Positions 1-5,091 of a stretch of DNA of 12,526 nucleotides are shown here, one piece after another. The stretch is from NCBI GenBank assembly GCA_026770585.1, contig MU646876.1:284156-296681 (forward strand), in the 5' to 3' direction. A program made the position numbers and the translations under genes. This stretch comes from Baffinella frigidus. Taxonomy: Eukaryota; Cryptophyceae; Cryptomonadales; Baffinellaceae. The notes under the pieces were generated by a model. It worked only from the letters and a program-made list of their open reading frames with translations. It searched no databases and was not told the origin of the DNA. The stretch's first letter is position 1; every line of letters begins with the position of its first letter.

Positions 1-25
1 CTGTTCCGTTAACTTTTATCCCTAC

Positions 26-77
26 ACCCCAAACCCCAAACCCCAAACCCCAAACCCCAAATCCGCAACCCCAAACC
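26..77. repeat. Telomere-like (CCCCAAA)n block
   Basis: About seven units of CCCCAAA with one interruption (AAATCCGCAACC). This is the C-rich strand of a TTTGGGG variant of the plant/alga-type telomere repeat TTTAGGG. It is internal, so it is an interstitial block or the edge of a larger one to the left. Confidence 0.85.
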
Positions 78-140
78 AGGGGACGAGCCTGTACCGGATT
101 GTCAGGGGCCTCCAAATCTCGATCGGCGACGTCGAAGGAA

Positions 141-213
141 ACCTCGGCCGCTCAGGCACGCTAATTCCCGCCCGACTAAAACTGCTCTCGCCATAAAAGC
201 ATTTTACTTGCCC
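141..213 (+). repeat. Dispersed repeat M, copy 1
   Basis: It starts ACCTCGGCCGCTCAGGCACG, continues through GACTAAAACTGCTC and ends near TACTTGCCC. The same order of words recurs at 716-829, and the first part alone at 572-594. No protein coding is evident. The rest of 78-376 shows nothing recognisable except the GA tract. Confidence 0.6.
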
Positions 214-320
214 TTTTGTACCGGGGTTTCTGCGCTAAATGTGTTGTATGGCGGGCCGAGTTGTAGTCGGGCAGAGGATTTTCAAGGCACGCCTGATAAC
301 GCCTGAGAACGCCAGCAAAC

Positions 321-369
321 GAGAGAGAGAGAGAGCAAGAGGGAGAGAGAGAGAGAGACAGCGAGAGAG
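321..369 (+). repeat. GA microsatellite
   Basis: A purine tract made almost only of GA dinucleotides, directly left of an A-family element. Minus-strand translation gives a run of Leu-Ser, which is a low-complexity artefact and not a protein. Confidence 0.9.
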
Positions 370-376
370 CGACATA

Positions 377-539
377 CCACACAGCGAACTACGAAGGGGT
401 TTTGGGCTCTGAGAGCCCCGAGTTGGCGTTACCTTATCCGTAGAACCCCCCCCCTATGTCCCTACGGTTTGCCTACCGTAGGGTCCTAGGTCTTATCGCT
501 GAAGGGCAATTCAAAATCCCTTCGAAGTCCGCTGTGTGG
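377..539 (+). mobile_element. Family A small TIR element, copy A1
   Basis: A 163-bp element bounded by inverted ends CCACACAGCG and CGCTGTGTGG. The inner ends also pair (ACTACGAAGGGGTTTTG with the reverse complement of CAAAATCCCTTCGAAGT). The centre carries the core CCTACCGTAGGGTCCTAGG followed by TCTTATCGCT. There is no ORF for a transposase, so it is MITE-like and non-autonomous. A5 and A6 lie in the same orientation, A2, A3 and A4 in the opposite one. I could not find a convincing target-site duplication. Confidence 0.8.
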
Positions 540-571
540 GCTAGCGATATGCTTTCTTGTCAAGCAACAAG

Positions 572-594
572 CCTCGGCCGCGCAGGCACGCTAA
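572..594 (+). repeat. Dispersed repeat M, partial copy
   Basis: CCTCGGCCGCGCAGGCACG followed by CTAA matches the first part of copy M1 at 141, then similarity stops. It looks like a truncated copy. Confidence 0.5.
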
Positions 595-605
595 CTCTCT
601 CCGAT

Positions 606-664
606 CGCGTCCGGTGTGTACCAGGAAAGGCAGGTGTCGCGTCCGTCCTGTACCAGGAAAGGCG
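606..664 (+). repeat. Two-copy 32-bp tandem repeat
   Basis: CGTCCG followed at a fixed distance by GTACCAGGAAAGGC occurs twice with a 32-bp period (starts 608 and 640). One small indel-free duplication, no known function. Confidence 0.7.
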
Positions 665-715
665 TGTATAATTAATTTGCAGACACTATAACCACATGTT
701 GGCCGTTGGAGGGCG

Positions 716-829
716 ACCTCGGCCACTCAGGCTCGATAATTCTGCCTGAAAACTGCTCTTGCCATTCAAGTGTTTTAGTAATTCTACCTCACTAAACCTG
801 CCCTTGCCGTAAAAGCCTTTTTGTTGCCC
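716..829 (+). repeat. Dispersed repeat M, copy 2
   Basis: The longest copy of repeat M: ACCTCGGCCACTCAGGCTCG, then AAAACTGCTCTTGCC, then CTTGCCGTAAAAGCC and TTGTTGCCC. It differs from copy 1 by an insertion of about 35 bp in the middle that partly repeats its own words. Bases 830-943 hold a short CT tract and unassigned sequence. Confidence 0.55.
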
Positions 830-943
830 ACTCTCTCTCTCCGTCCTTCCGCTGAAGCAGGGCGTCAGTTGCTTTACATCAATTGCTTTTCAGTGACAAT
901 CGCGGTCCTCAGATACCTCATAACCTGTCACCTCACAACCTTT

Positions 944-1047
944 TATCCCTCAAGTGGCGAGTAGGCGCATACGCCCTACGGTAGGGCCCTAGGACCTGCC
1001 TAGGGCGAGTTAGGGCGAATGTTCGTCCGTCCGCCACTTAAGGGATA
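944..1047 (+). mobile_element. Family E small TIR element, copy E0
   Basis: A 104-bp foldback with ends TATCCCTCAAGTGGCG and CGCCACTTAAGGGATA. Next to the left end is AGTAGGCGCATACGCCCTAC, followed by the core GGTAGGGCCCTAGGACCTGCC. The terminal TA on both sides would fit a TA target duplication, but the palindrome makes this undecidable from one copy. No coding capacity. Confidence 0.8.
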
Positions 1048-1257
1048 CCTCATAACACACGCCAAGTTGTAAGTTGGAATTTCAGGATACAAGTTGAAGA
1101 AAAAATGTACCCGGGTCCGGAAATTTTGTATTCGGATTGGACGTGGAAAGGACGAGGAGTTGCGTGTCCATAGGTGGCTACGTATCATTTAGTACCACGA
1201 AACGAACCGGTGCGTCCTGAAAATCCCAGTCATGACCTGGCGTGGCTTACCTCATAA
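1046..1257 (+). mobile_element. Family H element with 10-bp target duplication
   Basis: The element proper is 1058-1244, with imperfect inverted ends of about 29 bp starting CACGCCAAGTTG and ending CATGACCTGGCGTG. Just outside, TACCTCATAA occurs on the left (1046-1055) and again on the right (1248-1257), a 10-bp direct repeat as expected for a target-site duplication. A length of 9-11 bp is typical of Mutator-like elements, so a MULE-derived MITE is the best guess. No transposase is encoded. Confidence 0.65.
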
Positions 1258-1310
1258 TGCAGGGAAGTCGGCGCTCACCGGCGGGACGTTCGACCAGGAG
1301 AACTTCAGGC

Positions 1311-1535
1311 TAAACCCCAAACCCTAAACCCTAAACCGTGAAACCTTGCCCCCTAAACCCCAAGCCCTAAACCCTGAAAGCTTGCCCCCTAAACCCTAAA
1401 CCCTAAACCCTGAAACCTTGCCCCCTGAACCCCAAACCCTAAACCCTAAACCCCAAACCCCAAACCCCAAACCCCAAACCCCAAATCCCAAACCCCAAAC
1501 CCCAAACCCCAAACCCCAAACCCCAAACCCCAACC
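1311..1535. repeat. Telomere-like CCCTAAA / CCCCAAA block
   Basis: Mixed CCCTAAA units, with CTTGCCCC-containing interruptions recurring every few units on the left, grade into a clean run of CCCCAAA units on the right. The block runs straight into CAACCTGCAG, the apparent splice acceptor of cyclophilin exon 1, so it would form the end of an intron if that gene is expressed. Confidence 0.9.
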
Positions 1536-1540
1536 TGCAG

Positions 1541-1612
1541 GCTGCTGCACTCGGTGCCCGGCATGGTCTCGATGGTCAACACGATCGACAAGGAGGCACG
1601 CCCCCCGCCCAC
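1541..1612 (+). CDS. Cyclophilin exon 1, copy a
   Basis: Follows the acceptor-like CCTGCAG. Reading from 1542 gives LLHSVPGMVSMVNTIDKEAR and then a proline run. GMVSMVN matches the cyclophilin strand that carries the substrate-contacting Ala101/Asn102 of CypA. The right end is cut by the A2 element at 1613, so the true donor is not visible. Copy b at 1988-2052 is close to identical in its centre. Confidence 0.5.
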
Positions 1613-4328
1613 CCACACAGCGGACTTCGAAGGGATTTTGAATAACCCCTCAGCGATAAGACCTAGGACCCTACGGTAGGCAACCCGTAGGACATAGGGG
1701 GGTTCCTACGGATAAGATAACTGAAAGGTGGCCCGATTGGGGCCGAAAATCCCTTCGTACCCCGCTGTGTGGTGTATATTAATGATGGTCTCTCTGACGT
1801 GGCCACTCTCATATGCGGAAACAGTATAAAAATACTGTTTTTGGCCACGCGTAAAGTTGATTCCCCCTTGAAAACAAGCCACTTTTGGCGTACCATCACA
1901 AAACACGCCAAAAGTGGCTTGTTTTCAAGGGGAGAATCAACTTTACACGTGGCCAAAAACAGTATTTTTATACTGTTTCCGGAGATAAACTCTGTGCCCG
2001 GCATGGTCTCGATGGAGAACACGATCGACACGGAGGCACGCCCCCCGCCCGCTCCAAAGTTGACGCATTTGTACCGGACGCCCAGAATGTCAACTTGAGA
2101 ATAGTCCGTGCACCCGACTACGCCCTCTTCTGACTTGCATAGGCTAACGGCCTGAAAACCGGGTAGTTAGGCCTACGGTATTGCCTACGGTAGGCAGCAG
2201 CGCCCCTAGGACCTAATGTTGCATAGGACCCCCCGAGGCTCCTACGACCTACAGTAGGCAATACCGTAGGCTTAACTTCCCGGTTTTCAGGACGTTGCCC
2301 TATTAAGTTGTGCACAGGCTCGGTGGGGGTGCATACACGGCGGCCGGCTTGGTAGTAATCTAGGTCTCTCTTCTTGCAGGTGGATCTCAAAGTAACAACG
2401 TCTTAGTATTTACAATTCATTTGAAACTCATTTACAACTCATTTACAATTCATTGACAAAGCATTTACAATTTACAATGCAGCTCGAGAGATTGTGCGCG
2501 GTTCTTCATCTCGACGTGCCCGAGCATCAAACCGGCCTTCTCACATCTATCTCAGAAAAAATGTGTTAAAACTACATCGTGGTACCATTTACAATCTAGA
2601 TGTGCGATCCACGGTACTATCTACAATCTAAAAGTACGAGAGTGGTACTATTCAACAATCTAAAAGGACGCGCGTGGTACTATTTACAACCTGTTAGTAA
2701 TAAAGAAGAAGAGGCATTTACAACCTGTTCTAAACCCTAAACCCTTACTGTAGGTGGACGCTGGCTTCTTGATATCGACGCGCCCGAGCATCGAGCCTCT
2801 TGGCCCAACACACTCTCAGAATCACTTCAACATATACATATTAAAGCACATCGTGGTACTATGTACTATCTAAAAGTACGCGGGCGGTACTGTGTACAAT
2901 GTTGTGATTATAAACGCTGAACCGTAAAGTGCAGGTTGGTTCGCGGTCATTCAGCTGGACGCGCCCCAGAGCGTCGAGCCGGCCTCCTCGCGCATCTTCG
3001 ACAGGAACATGTTTCAAAAGGCCATCGTGGTACTATATTGACAACCTAGATGTACGCGCGTGGTACTAATTACAATCTAGTTGTACGAGCGTGGTACTAT
3101 TTAAAATCTAAAAGTATGAACGTCATAGCATTTACAATTCATTTACAACTCATTTACAAATCTTTTACAATCCATTTTCAATTCATTTACAATTCATTGG
3201 CAATGCAGGTGGACTCGCGCTTCTTTATCTCGACGCGCCCGAGCGTCGAGCCGGCCTACTCCCGCATCTTCGACGGGAAGTACGTGGCCTTCGGCCGCGT
3301 CGTCGAAGGTACGCGAGAGGCTCTTTTCCGCCCCAAAGTTGACGGATTTGTATTGCGGACCCAGTGTGTCAACTTACGAATAGTCCAGAATGGACGGATT
3401 TGTACTCGCGCTTCTTCGACGGGAAATACGTGATCTTTGGCCGCGTCGTTGAAGGTACCGCCCGGGCTCTTTTCTGCTCAAAAGTTGACAAATTTGTACC
3501 GCGACTCCAGCGTGTCAACTTACGAATAGTCATCCAACCCGACGGGGACTTTCGGCCGCGTCGTCGAAGGTCCGTCCCAGTCTATTTGGGTTCACCAATT
3601 TGGTGCGCGCGGGTTCATTTCTGGTCCAAAGTTGCCGGATTTGTACCACGGACCCAGCATGTCAACTTAAGAGTCAGGCAACCCGACTGAGGCAGAGCTA
3701 GACATTACAGGGGTAGAGCGAGACCTGTATTACTTCCAACACGGCCGGCATGCATGCACCCCCACCGAGGCTGTGTCTGAGCAAGAGCGCCGAGAGGTTC
3801 TGGAATCTGATATACCTGTGATTGTCTGAGATACGTATATTTGTGGCACAGGCTTCGACGTGGTGCTGCAGCTTGATTCCCCTGAAGCCACCGGGGGTGT
3901 CTTCCGGGTATCTGATATATACGTATATCAGACTAAGGTTATCTGATATACGTATGTACATCAGACTAATATTATCAAATATACGTATATATCAGACTAA
4001 GATTATCTGAGATACGTATATCGCGTGTGGCGCAGGGTTCGACGTGGTGCTGCTGCTCGACTCCCTCGAAGCCACCGGGGGTGTCTTCCAGGTATCTGAC
4101 ATACGTATATCAGACTAAGATCATCTGATATACGGATATATCAGACTATGATTATCTGAGATACGTATATATCAGACTATCGTTATCTGAGATACGTATA
4201 TGTGTGGCGCAGGCTTCGACGTGGTGCTGCAGCTGGACGCCCTGGAAGCCACCGGGGGTGTCTTCCAGAAGGGCGTCAACTCTGGCCGCCCCAAGGCATC
4301 TGCCCCCCCCTATCAAACCCTCATCTAG
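1541..4328 (+). CDS. Cyclophilin-type PPIase gene, C-terminal half, exon-multiplied
   Basis: Cyclophilins catalyse cis-trans isomerisation of Xaa-Pro bonds and act as folding helpers. Three blocks occur in family order on one strand: SVPGMVSMVNTID (1551-1589; like GxLSMAN), SRFFISTRP and FDGKYVAFGRVVEG (3209-3308), and FDVVLQLDALEATGGVF (from 4213). The exon 2/3 border splits a Gly codon (G then GC), giving VVE-G-FDVV exactly as in the family. Relative to human CypA, Gln111 in SQFF is Arg (SRFF), Trp121-Leu122 lie in the altered stretch SRIF, and His126 is Tyr (DGKY), so activity is doubtful. The N-terminal half with the catalytic Arg is not in view and the end (GRPKASAP, stop at 4326) lacks the usual IADCG tail. 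It may be a living divergent gene or a decaying one. Shown as a span; exons are listed separately. Confidence 0.6.
1613..1772 (-). mobile_element. Family A small TIR element, copy A2
   Basis: 160 bp with ends CCACACAGCGG and CCGCTGTGTGG. It contains AGCGATAAGACCTAGGACCC and the core CCTACGGTAGG in the orientation opposite to A1. It interrupts the proline-coding end of cyclophilin exon 1 copy a. No coding capacity. Confidence 0.8.
1817..1980. mobile_element. Family F long foldback element
   Basis: A near-perfect inverted repeat: arms of about 75 bp around a 15-base loop (1891-1905). The left arm begins GGAAACAGTATAAAAATACT and ends CCACTTTTGGCG; the right arm is its complement with two substitutions and one indel. 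Transcription would give a long hairpin. It separates the two exon 1 copies of the cyclophilin locus. A fragment of one arm recurs at 11678-11710. ORFs on both strands here mirror each other and are artefacts. Confidence 0.9.
1988..2052 (+). pseudogene. Cyclophilin exon 1, copy b (partial)
   Basis: Encodes NSVPGMVSMENTIDTEAR and prolines in the frame starting at 1988, nearly the same as copy a with Val to Glu and Lys to Thr changes. No CAG acceptor precedes it, and a B-type repeat follows directly on the right. It looks like a duplicated exon that lost its acceptor. Confidence 0.55.
2057..2096 (+). repeat. Family B core repeat, copy 1
   Basis: AAGTTGACGCATTTGTACCG followed by a spacer and ATGTCAACTT; the ends AAGTTGAC/GTCAACTT are inverted. 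The same unit recurs at 3336, 3482, 3628, 5851 and (interrupted) 6349. The longer forms at 5793-5931 and 3579-3701 show this is the middle of a larger element. Confidence 0.7.
2146..2296. mobile_element. Family D foldback element
   Basis: 151 bp with imperfect inverted ends of about 50 bp: AACGGCCTGAAAACCGGG on the left and the complement of CCCGGTTTTCAGGACGTT on the right, then GCCTACGGTATTGCCTAC. The centre holds CCTACGGTAGG and CCCCTAGGACC, the core words also seen in families A, C and E. It is the only D copy in the window. Confidence 0.8.
2314..2370 (-). repeat. Dispersed repeat L, copy 1 (reverse)
   Basis: The complement reads GAGAGACCTAGATTACTACC, then CGGCCGCCGTGTATGCACC and CCCACCGAGCCTGTG. 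It matches + strand copies at 3719, 6737, 9387, 9463 and 12052. About 60-75 bp, no coding evident. Confidence 0.6.
2407..2480 (+). repeat. CATTTACAATT minisatellite before exon 2 copy
   Basis: Imperfect units of CATTTACAATT/CATTTACAACT (11-12 bp) end at AATGCAG, an acceptor-like site. A near copy lies at 3125-3205 directly before the full exon 2, so this sequence has been duplicated together with the exon start. Confidence 0.8.
2483..2545 (+). pseudogene. Cyclophilin exon 2, upstream truncated copy 2a
   Basis: After TGCAG comes GCGCGGTTCTTCATCTCGAC and CCCGAGCATC, matching the RFFISTRPS part of exon 2 with substitutions. Similarity to exon 2 stops before the DGK segment and no donor follows. 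The acceptor side is kept and the donor side is lost. Confidence 0.6.
2571..2700 (+). repeat. GTGGTACTATTTACAATCTA minisatellite, array 1
   Basis: About four imperfect units of 35-38 bp built on CGTGGTACTATTTACAATCT followed by AAAAGTACG. Arrays of the same unit occur at 2850-2905 and 3023-3118, each time just after a truncated exon 2 copy. GTAC-containing palindromes lie at each unit border. Confidence 0.75.
2728..2746. repeat. Short telomere-like seed
   Basis: Two and a half CCCTAAA units (CTAAACCCTAAACCC) lie seven bases before GGTGGACGC of exon 2 copy 2b. Too short to be a block, but in the same position relative to an exon as the long block at 1311-1535. Confidence 0.7.
2754..2815 (+). 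pseudogene. Cyclophilin exon 2, upstream truncated copy 2b
   Basis: Follows CTGTAG. GTGGACGCTGGCTTCTTGAT then CGACGCGCCCGAGCATCGAG matches the first two thirds of exon 2 (VDSRFFISTRPSVEP). The DGK...VVEG part is missing and the sequence runs into the intron-like CATCGTGGTACTAT repeat. Confidence 0.65.
2850..2905 (+). repeat. GTGGTACTATTTACAATCTA minisatellite, array 2
   Basis: One and a half units of the same 35-38 bp minisatellite as at 2571, following exon copy 2b. Confidence 0.65.
2935..3004 (+). pseudogene. Cyclophilin exon 2, upstream truncated copy 2c
   Basis: Follows GTGCAG. It is the best preserved upstream copy: GGACGCGCCCCAGAGCGTCG, then GAGCCGGCCTCCTCGCGCAT and CTTCGACAG, reaching the codons for SRIFD before breaking off. 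One extra base in GCGCCCCAGAGCG disturbs the frame. Confidence 0.65.
3023..3118 (+). repeat. GTGGTACTATTTACAATCTA minisatellite, array 3
   Basis: Three units of the 35-38 bp minisatellite following exon copy 2c, then the CATTTACAATT units that lead to the full exon. Confidence 0.7.
3125..3205 (+). repeat. CATTTACAATT minisatellite before full exon 2
   Basis: Six or seven imperfect units of CATTTACAATT/CATTTACAACT ending AATGCAG. Matches 2407-2480. T-rich enough to serve as the tract before an acceptor. Confidence 0.8.
3209..3308 (+). CDS. Cyclophilin exon 2, full copy
   Basis: Bounded by AATGCAG and by the donor GAAG|GTACGC. It encodes 33 residues plus one base: VDSRFFISTRPSVEP then AYSRIFDGKYVAFGRVVE. 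FF.I/S.T.P and DGK.V.FG.VVEG are cyclophilin hallmarks; Phe5-Phe6 here align with Phe112-Phe113 of CypA. The usual Gln before FF is Arg and the usual His after DGK is Tyr, both positions near the active site. GC-rich third positions contrast with the AT-rich introns. Phase 1 at the 3' end fits exon 3 exactly. This is the only complete copy in an array of six. Confidence 0.7.
3336..3375 (+). repeat. Family B core repeat, copy 2
   Basis: AAGTTGACGGATTTGTATTG ... GTGTCAACTT, in the intron just after full exon 2. The intron start itself (GAGGCTCTTTTCCGCCCC) resembles the left part of the full B element at 5793, so the intron appears derived from or invaded by B. Confidence 0.65.
3403..3454 (+). 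pseudogene. Cyclophilin exon 2, downstream truncated copy 2d
   Basis: In frame it reads YSRFFDGKYVIFGRVVE and ends GAAG|GTACCG, a good donor in the same phase as full exon 2. The RFFISTRP half is absent, and there is no acceptor directly before it. The donor side is kept and the acceptor side lost, the opposite of copies 2a-2c. Confidence 0.65.
3482..3521 (+). repeat. Family B core repeat, copy 3
   Basis: AAGTTGACAAATTTGTACCG ... GTGTCAACTT, at the same distance after copy 2d as copy B2 is after full exon 2, so exon end and B repeat were duplicated as one unit. Confidence 0.65.
3541..3569 (+). pseudogene. Cyclophilin exon 2, downstream truncated copy 2e
   Basis: GACGGGGACTTTCGGCCGCG then TCGTCGAAG|GTCCGT: the last part of exon 2 (DGK...FGRVVE) with a deletion of about nine bases that removes KYVA, followed again by a donor-like GT. 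Confidence 0.55.
3579..3701 (+). repeat. Family B repeat, copy 4
   Basis: AGTCTATTTGGGTTCACCAA, then CCAAAGTTGCCGGATTTGTA, ATGTCAACTT and CCGACTGAGGCAGAGCTAG. Collinear with the full element at 5793-5931 but lacking its left end CTAGCTCTGCC; the left side instead joins exon copy 2e. Confidence 0.7.
3719..3798 (+). repeat. Dispersed repeat L, copy 2
   Basis: CGAGACCTGTATTACTTCCA, then ACACGGCCGGCATGCATGC and CCCCACCGAGGCTGTGTCTG. Same family as 9387 and 12052. Just follows a B repeat. Confidence 0.65.
3808..3842 (+). repeat. TATCTGAGATACGTATAT unit before exon 3 copies
   Basis: Two units of the 25-30 bp minisatellite that fills the gaps between exon 3 copies. It ends at TTTGTGGCACAG, the acceptor of copy 3a. 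Confidence 0.65.
3852..3906 (+). pseudogene. Cyclophilin exon 3, upstream copy 3a
   Basis: After GGCACAG it encodes, in the phase of exon 3, FDVVLQLDSPEATGGVF, then CGG|GTATCT. The reading frame is open; Pro replaces Leu. The KGVNSGRP part is absent. A repeat of the acceptor half of exon 3/4, 184 bp before copy 3b. Confidence 0.65.
3907..4024 (+). repeat. TATACGTATA minisatellite, array 1
   Basis: Four imperfect units of about 28 bp: ATCTGATATACGTATATCAG followed by ACTAAGATT. The core ATATACGTATAT is palindromic, so each unit can form a small hairpin. Lies between exon copies 3a and 3b where an intron is expected. Confidence 0.85.
4036..4091 (+). pseudogene. Cyclophilin exon 3, upstream copy 3b
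   Basis: After GGCGCAG it encodes FDVVLLLDSLEATGGVFQ with an open frame and ends TTCCAG|GTATCT, a consensus-like donor in phase 0. It stops exactly where KGVNSGRP starts in the full exon. With its intact acceptor and donor it could be a usable alternative exon; listed as a duplicate because the full copy lies 177 bp on. Confidence 0.55.
4092..4202 (+). repeat. TATACGTATA minisatellite, array 2
   Basis: Four units of ATCTGAGATACGTATATATC-type sequence, close to array 1. Lies between exon copies 3b and 3c. Confidence 0.85.
4213..4328 (+). CDS. Cyclophilin exon 3, full copy with exon 4 part
   Basis: After GTGGCGCAG, GC completes the Gly codon left by exon 2, followed by FDVVLQLDALEATGGVFQ and KGVNSGRPKASAPPYQTLI, then TAG at 4326. 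FDVV after VVEG is the cyclophilin helix start, and SGRPK resembles the SGKPSK loop before the final strand; the final IADCG strand is missing. Here the FQ/KG junction is continuous, whereas copies 3b and 4b have splice-like sites at that same point. The last residues may be read-through into intron rather than the true terminus. Confidence 0.6.
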
Positions 4329-4418
4329 CCCTTAAGTGGCCAGTAGGCTCATACGCCCTACCGTAGGGCCCTAGGACCTACGGTAGGGTGTATGAGCCTA
4401 CTGGCCACCTAAGGGATA
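4326..4418. mobile_element. Family E small TIR element, copy E1
   Basis: A 93-bp almost perfect palindrome: CCCTTAAGTGGCCAGTAGGC on the left, its complement ending GGCCACCTAAGGGATA on the right, with TAGGGCCCTAGGACCTACGG at the centre. Sits in the spacer between exon 4 copies a and b. Confidence 0.85.
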
Positions 4419-4448
4419 GTAACTCCATGATACCCCTCTGGCGCCCAG

Positions 4449-4487
4449 AAGGGCGTCAACTCCGGCCGCCCCAAGGCATCTGCCCCC
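4449..4487 (+). pseudogene. Cyclophilin exon 4 segment, downstream copy 4b
   Basis: After GCGCCCAG it encodes KGVNSGRPKASAP in phase 0, identical in protein to the full copy and exactly 180 bp after it. The CAG acceptor is intact. The FDVV half is absent. Confidence 0.65.
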
Positions 4488-4510
4488 ACCTATCCCTATG
4501 ATACCCTTAC

Positions 4511-4680
4511 CCACACGAGGCTATCCAGGCGAACAGAATAAAAGGGACTTTAAAAGTTTTGTAGGGAAATTATCACGTTACCGACCGCTCAGCGGTCGGT
4601 CGGTTATAAATCACGCATGGATAGGCCCTACTTGTACAGCCCCCGGGTTTTATTCTGTTCGCCTGGTTAGCCTCGTGTGG
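4511..4680. mobile_element. Family G TIR element
   Basis: 170 bp with 33-bp inverted ends carrying one mismatch: CCACACGAGGCTATCCAGGC, GAACAGAATAAAA and the complement on the right. The inside has a second hairpin (ACCGACCGCTCAGCGGTCGGT). The first six bases CCACAC are shared with family A. Only one copy in the window. It directly abuts C1 and lies in the spacer after exon copy 4b. Confidence 0.85.
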
Positions 4681-4682
4681 AC

Positions 4683-4793
4683 GGGTACCTCGCTCATCAG
4701 AAACCGCCCCCCCCCTAGGACCCTACCATAGGCCTATGTCTAGGGCCCTATGGTGGTCACAGGGGGGGTGCGCTTTCTGATGGGCGAGGTACC
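4683..4793. mobile_element. Family C small TIR element, copy C1
   Basis: About 111 bp: GGGTACCTCGCTCATCAGAA on the left and the complement ending TGGGCGAGGTACCC on the right. Inside are CCTAGGACCCTACCATAGGC and TAGGGCCCTATGGTGGTC, a form of the shared core. No coding capacity. Confidence 0.8.
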
Positions 4794-4831
4794 CCTGTAT
4801 GGAACCCCTATGATGCCCATATGACGCCCGG

Positions 4832-4870
4832 AAGGGAGTCAACTCTGGCCGGCCCAAGGCATGCCCCCCC
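4832..4870 (+). pseudogene. Cyclophilin exon 4 segment, downstream copy 4c
   Basis: AAGGGAGTCAACTCTGGCCG then GCCCAAGGCATGCC: KGVNSGRP with Val kept and a small deletion after KA. The acceptor is damaged (GCCCGG instead of GCCCAG). Confidence 0.6.
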
Positions 4871-4905
4871 CCCCTACGAAACCCCTATCCGTTAAGTGAT
4901 ACCCC

Positions 4906-5061
4906 TATCCCTTAAGTGGCCAGTAGGCGCATACGCCCTACCGTAGGGCCCTAGAACCTGCCTAGGACCCCATAGCGGTCAAATTTGACCGCCAAGAGGT
5001 TCTAGGCAGGTCCTATGACCATACGGTAGGGCGTATGAGCCTACTGGCCACTCAAGGGATA
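4906..5061. mobile_element. Family E small TIR element, copy E2
   Basis: 156 bp, the longest uninterrupted E copy: TATCCCTTAAGTGGCCAGTA on the left, its complement on the right, two core words, and a central palindrome GCGGTCAAATTTGACCGC. The TCAAATTTGACC word is also in E4. Lies in the spacer between exon copies 4c and 4d. Confidence 0.85.
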
Positions 5062-5091
5062 GTACCCCCATAATACCCCTATGACGCCCAG

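Noticed and set aside
176-382. Leu-Ser rich ORF on the minus strand
   Set aside because: Translation of a GA microsatellite; the same holds for ORFs at 6546-6799 and 11642-12130.
1663-2098. Long ORFs on both strands over foldback F
   Set aside because: The two strands encode nearly the same words because the DNA is an inverted repeat; they also run through the A2 element. No domain is seen.
2407-3205. CRISPR array
   Set aside because: Repeats are degenerate minisatellites without unique, even-length spacers, and the context is eukaryotic.
3050-3433. 127-codon ORF taken as one gene
   Set aside because: It joins minisatellite intron, exon 2 and the next intron. Only the part from 3209 to 3308 has family similarity.
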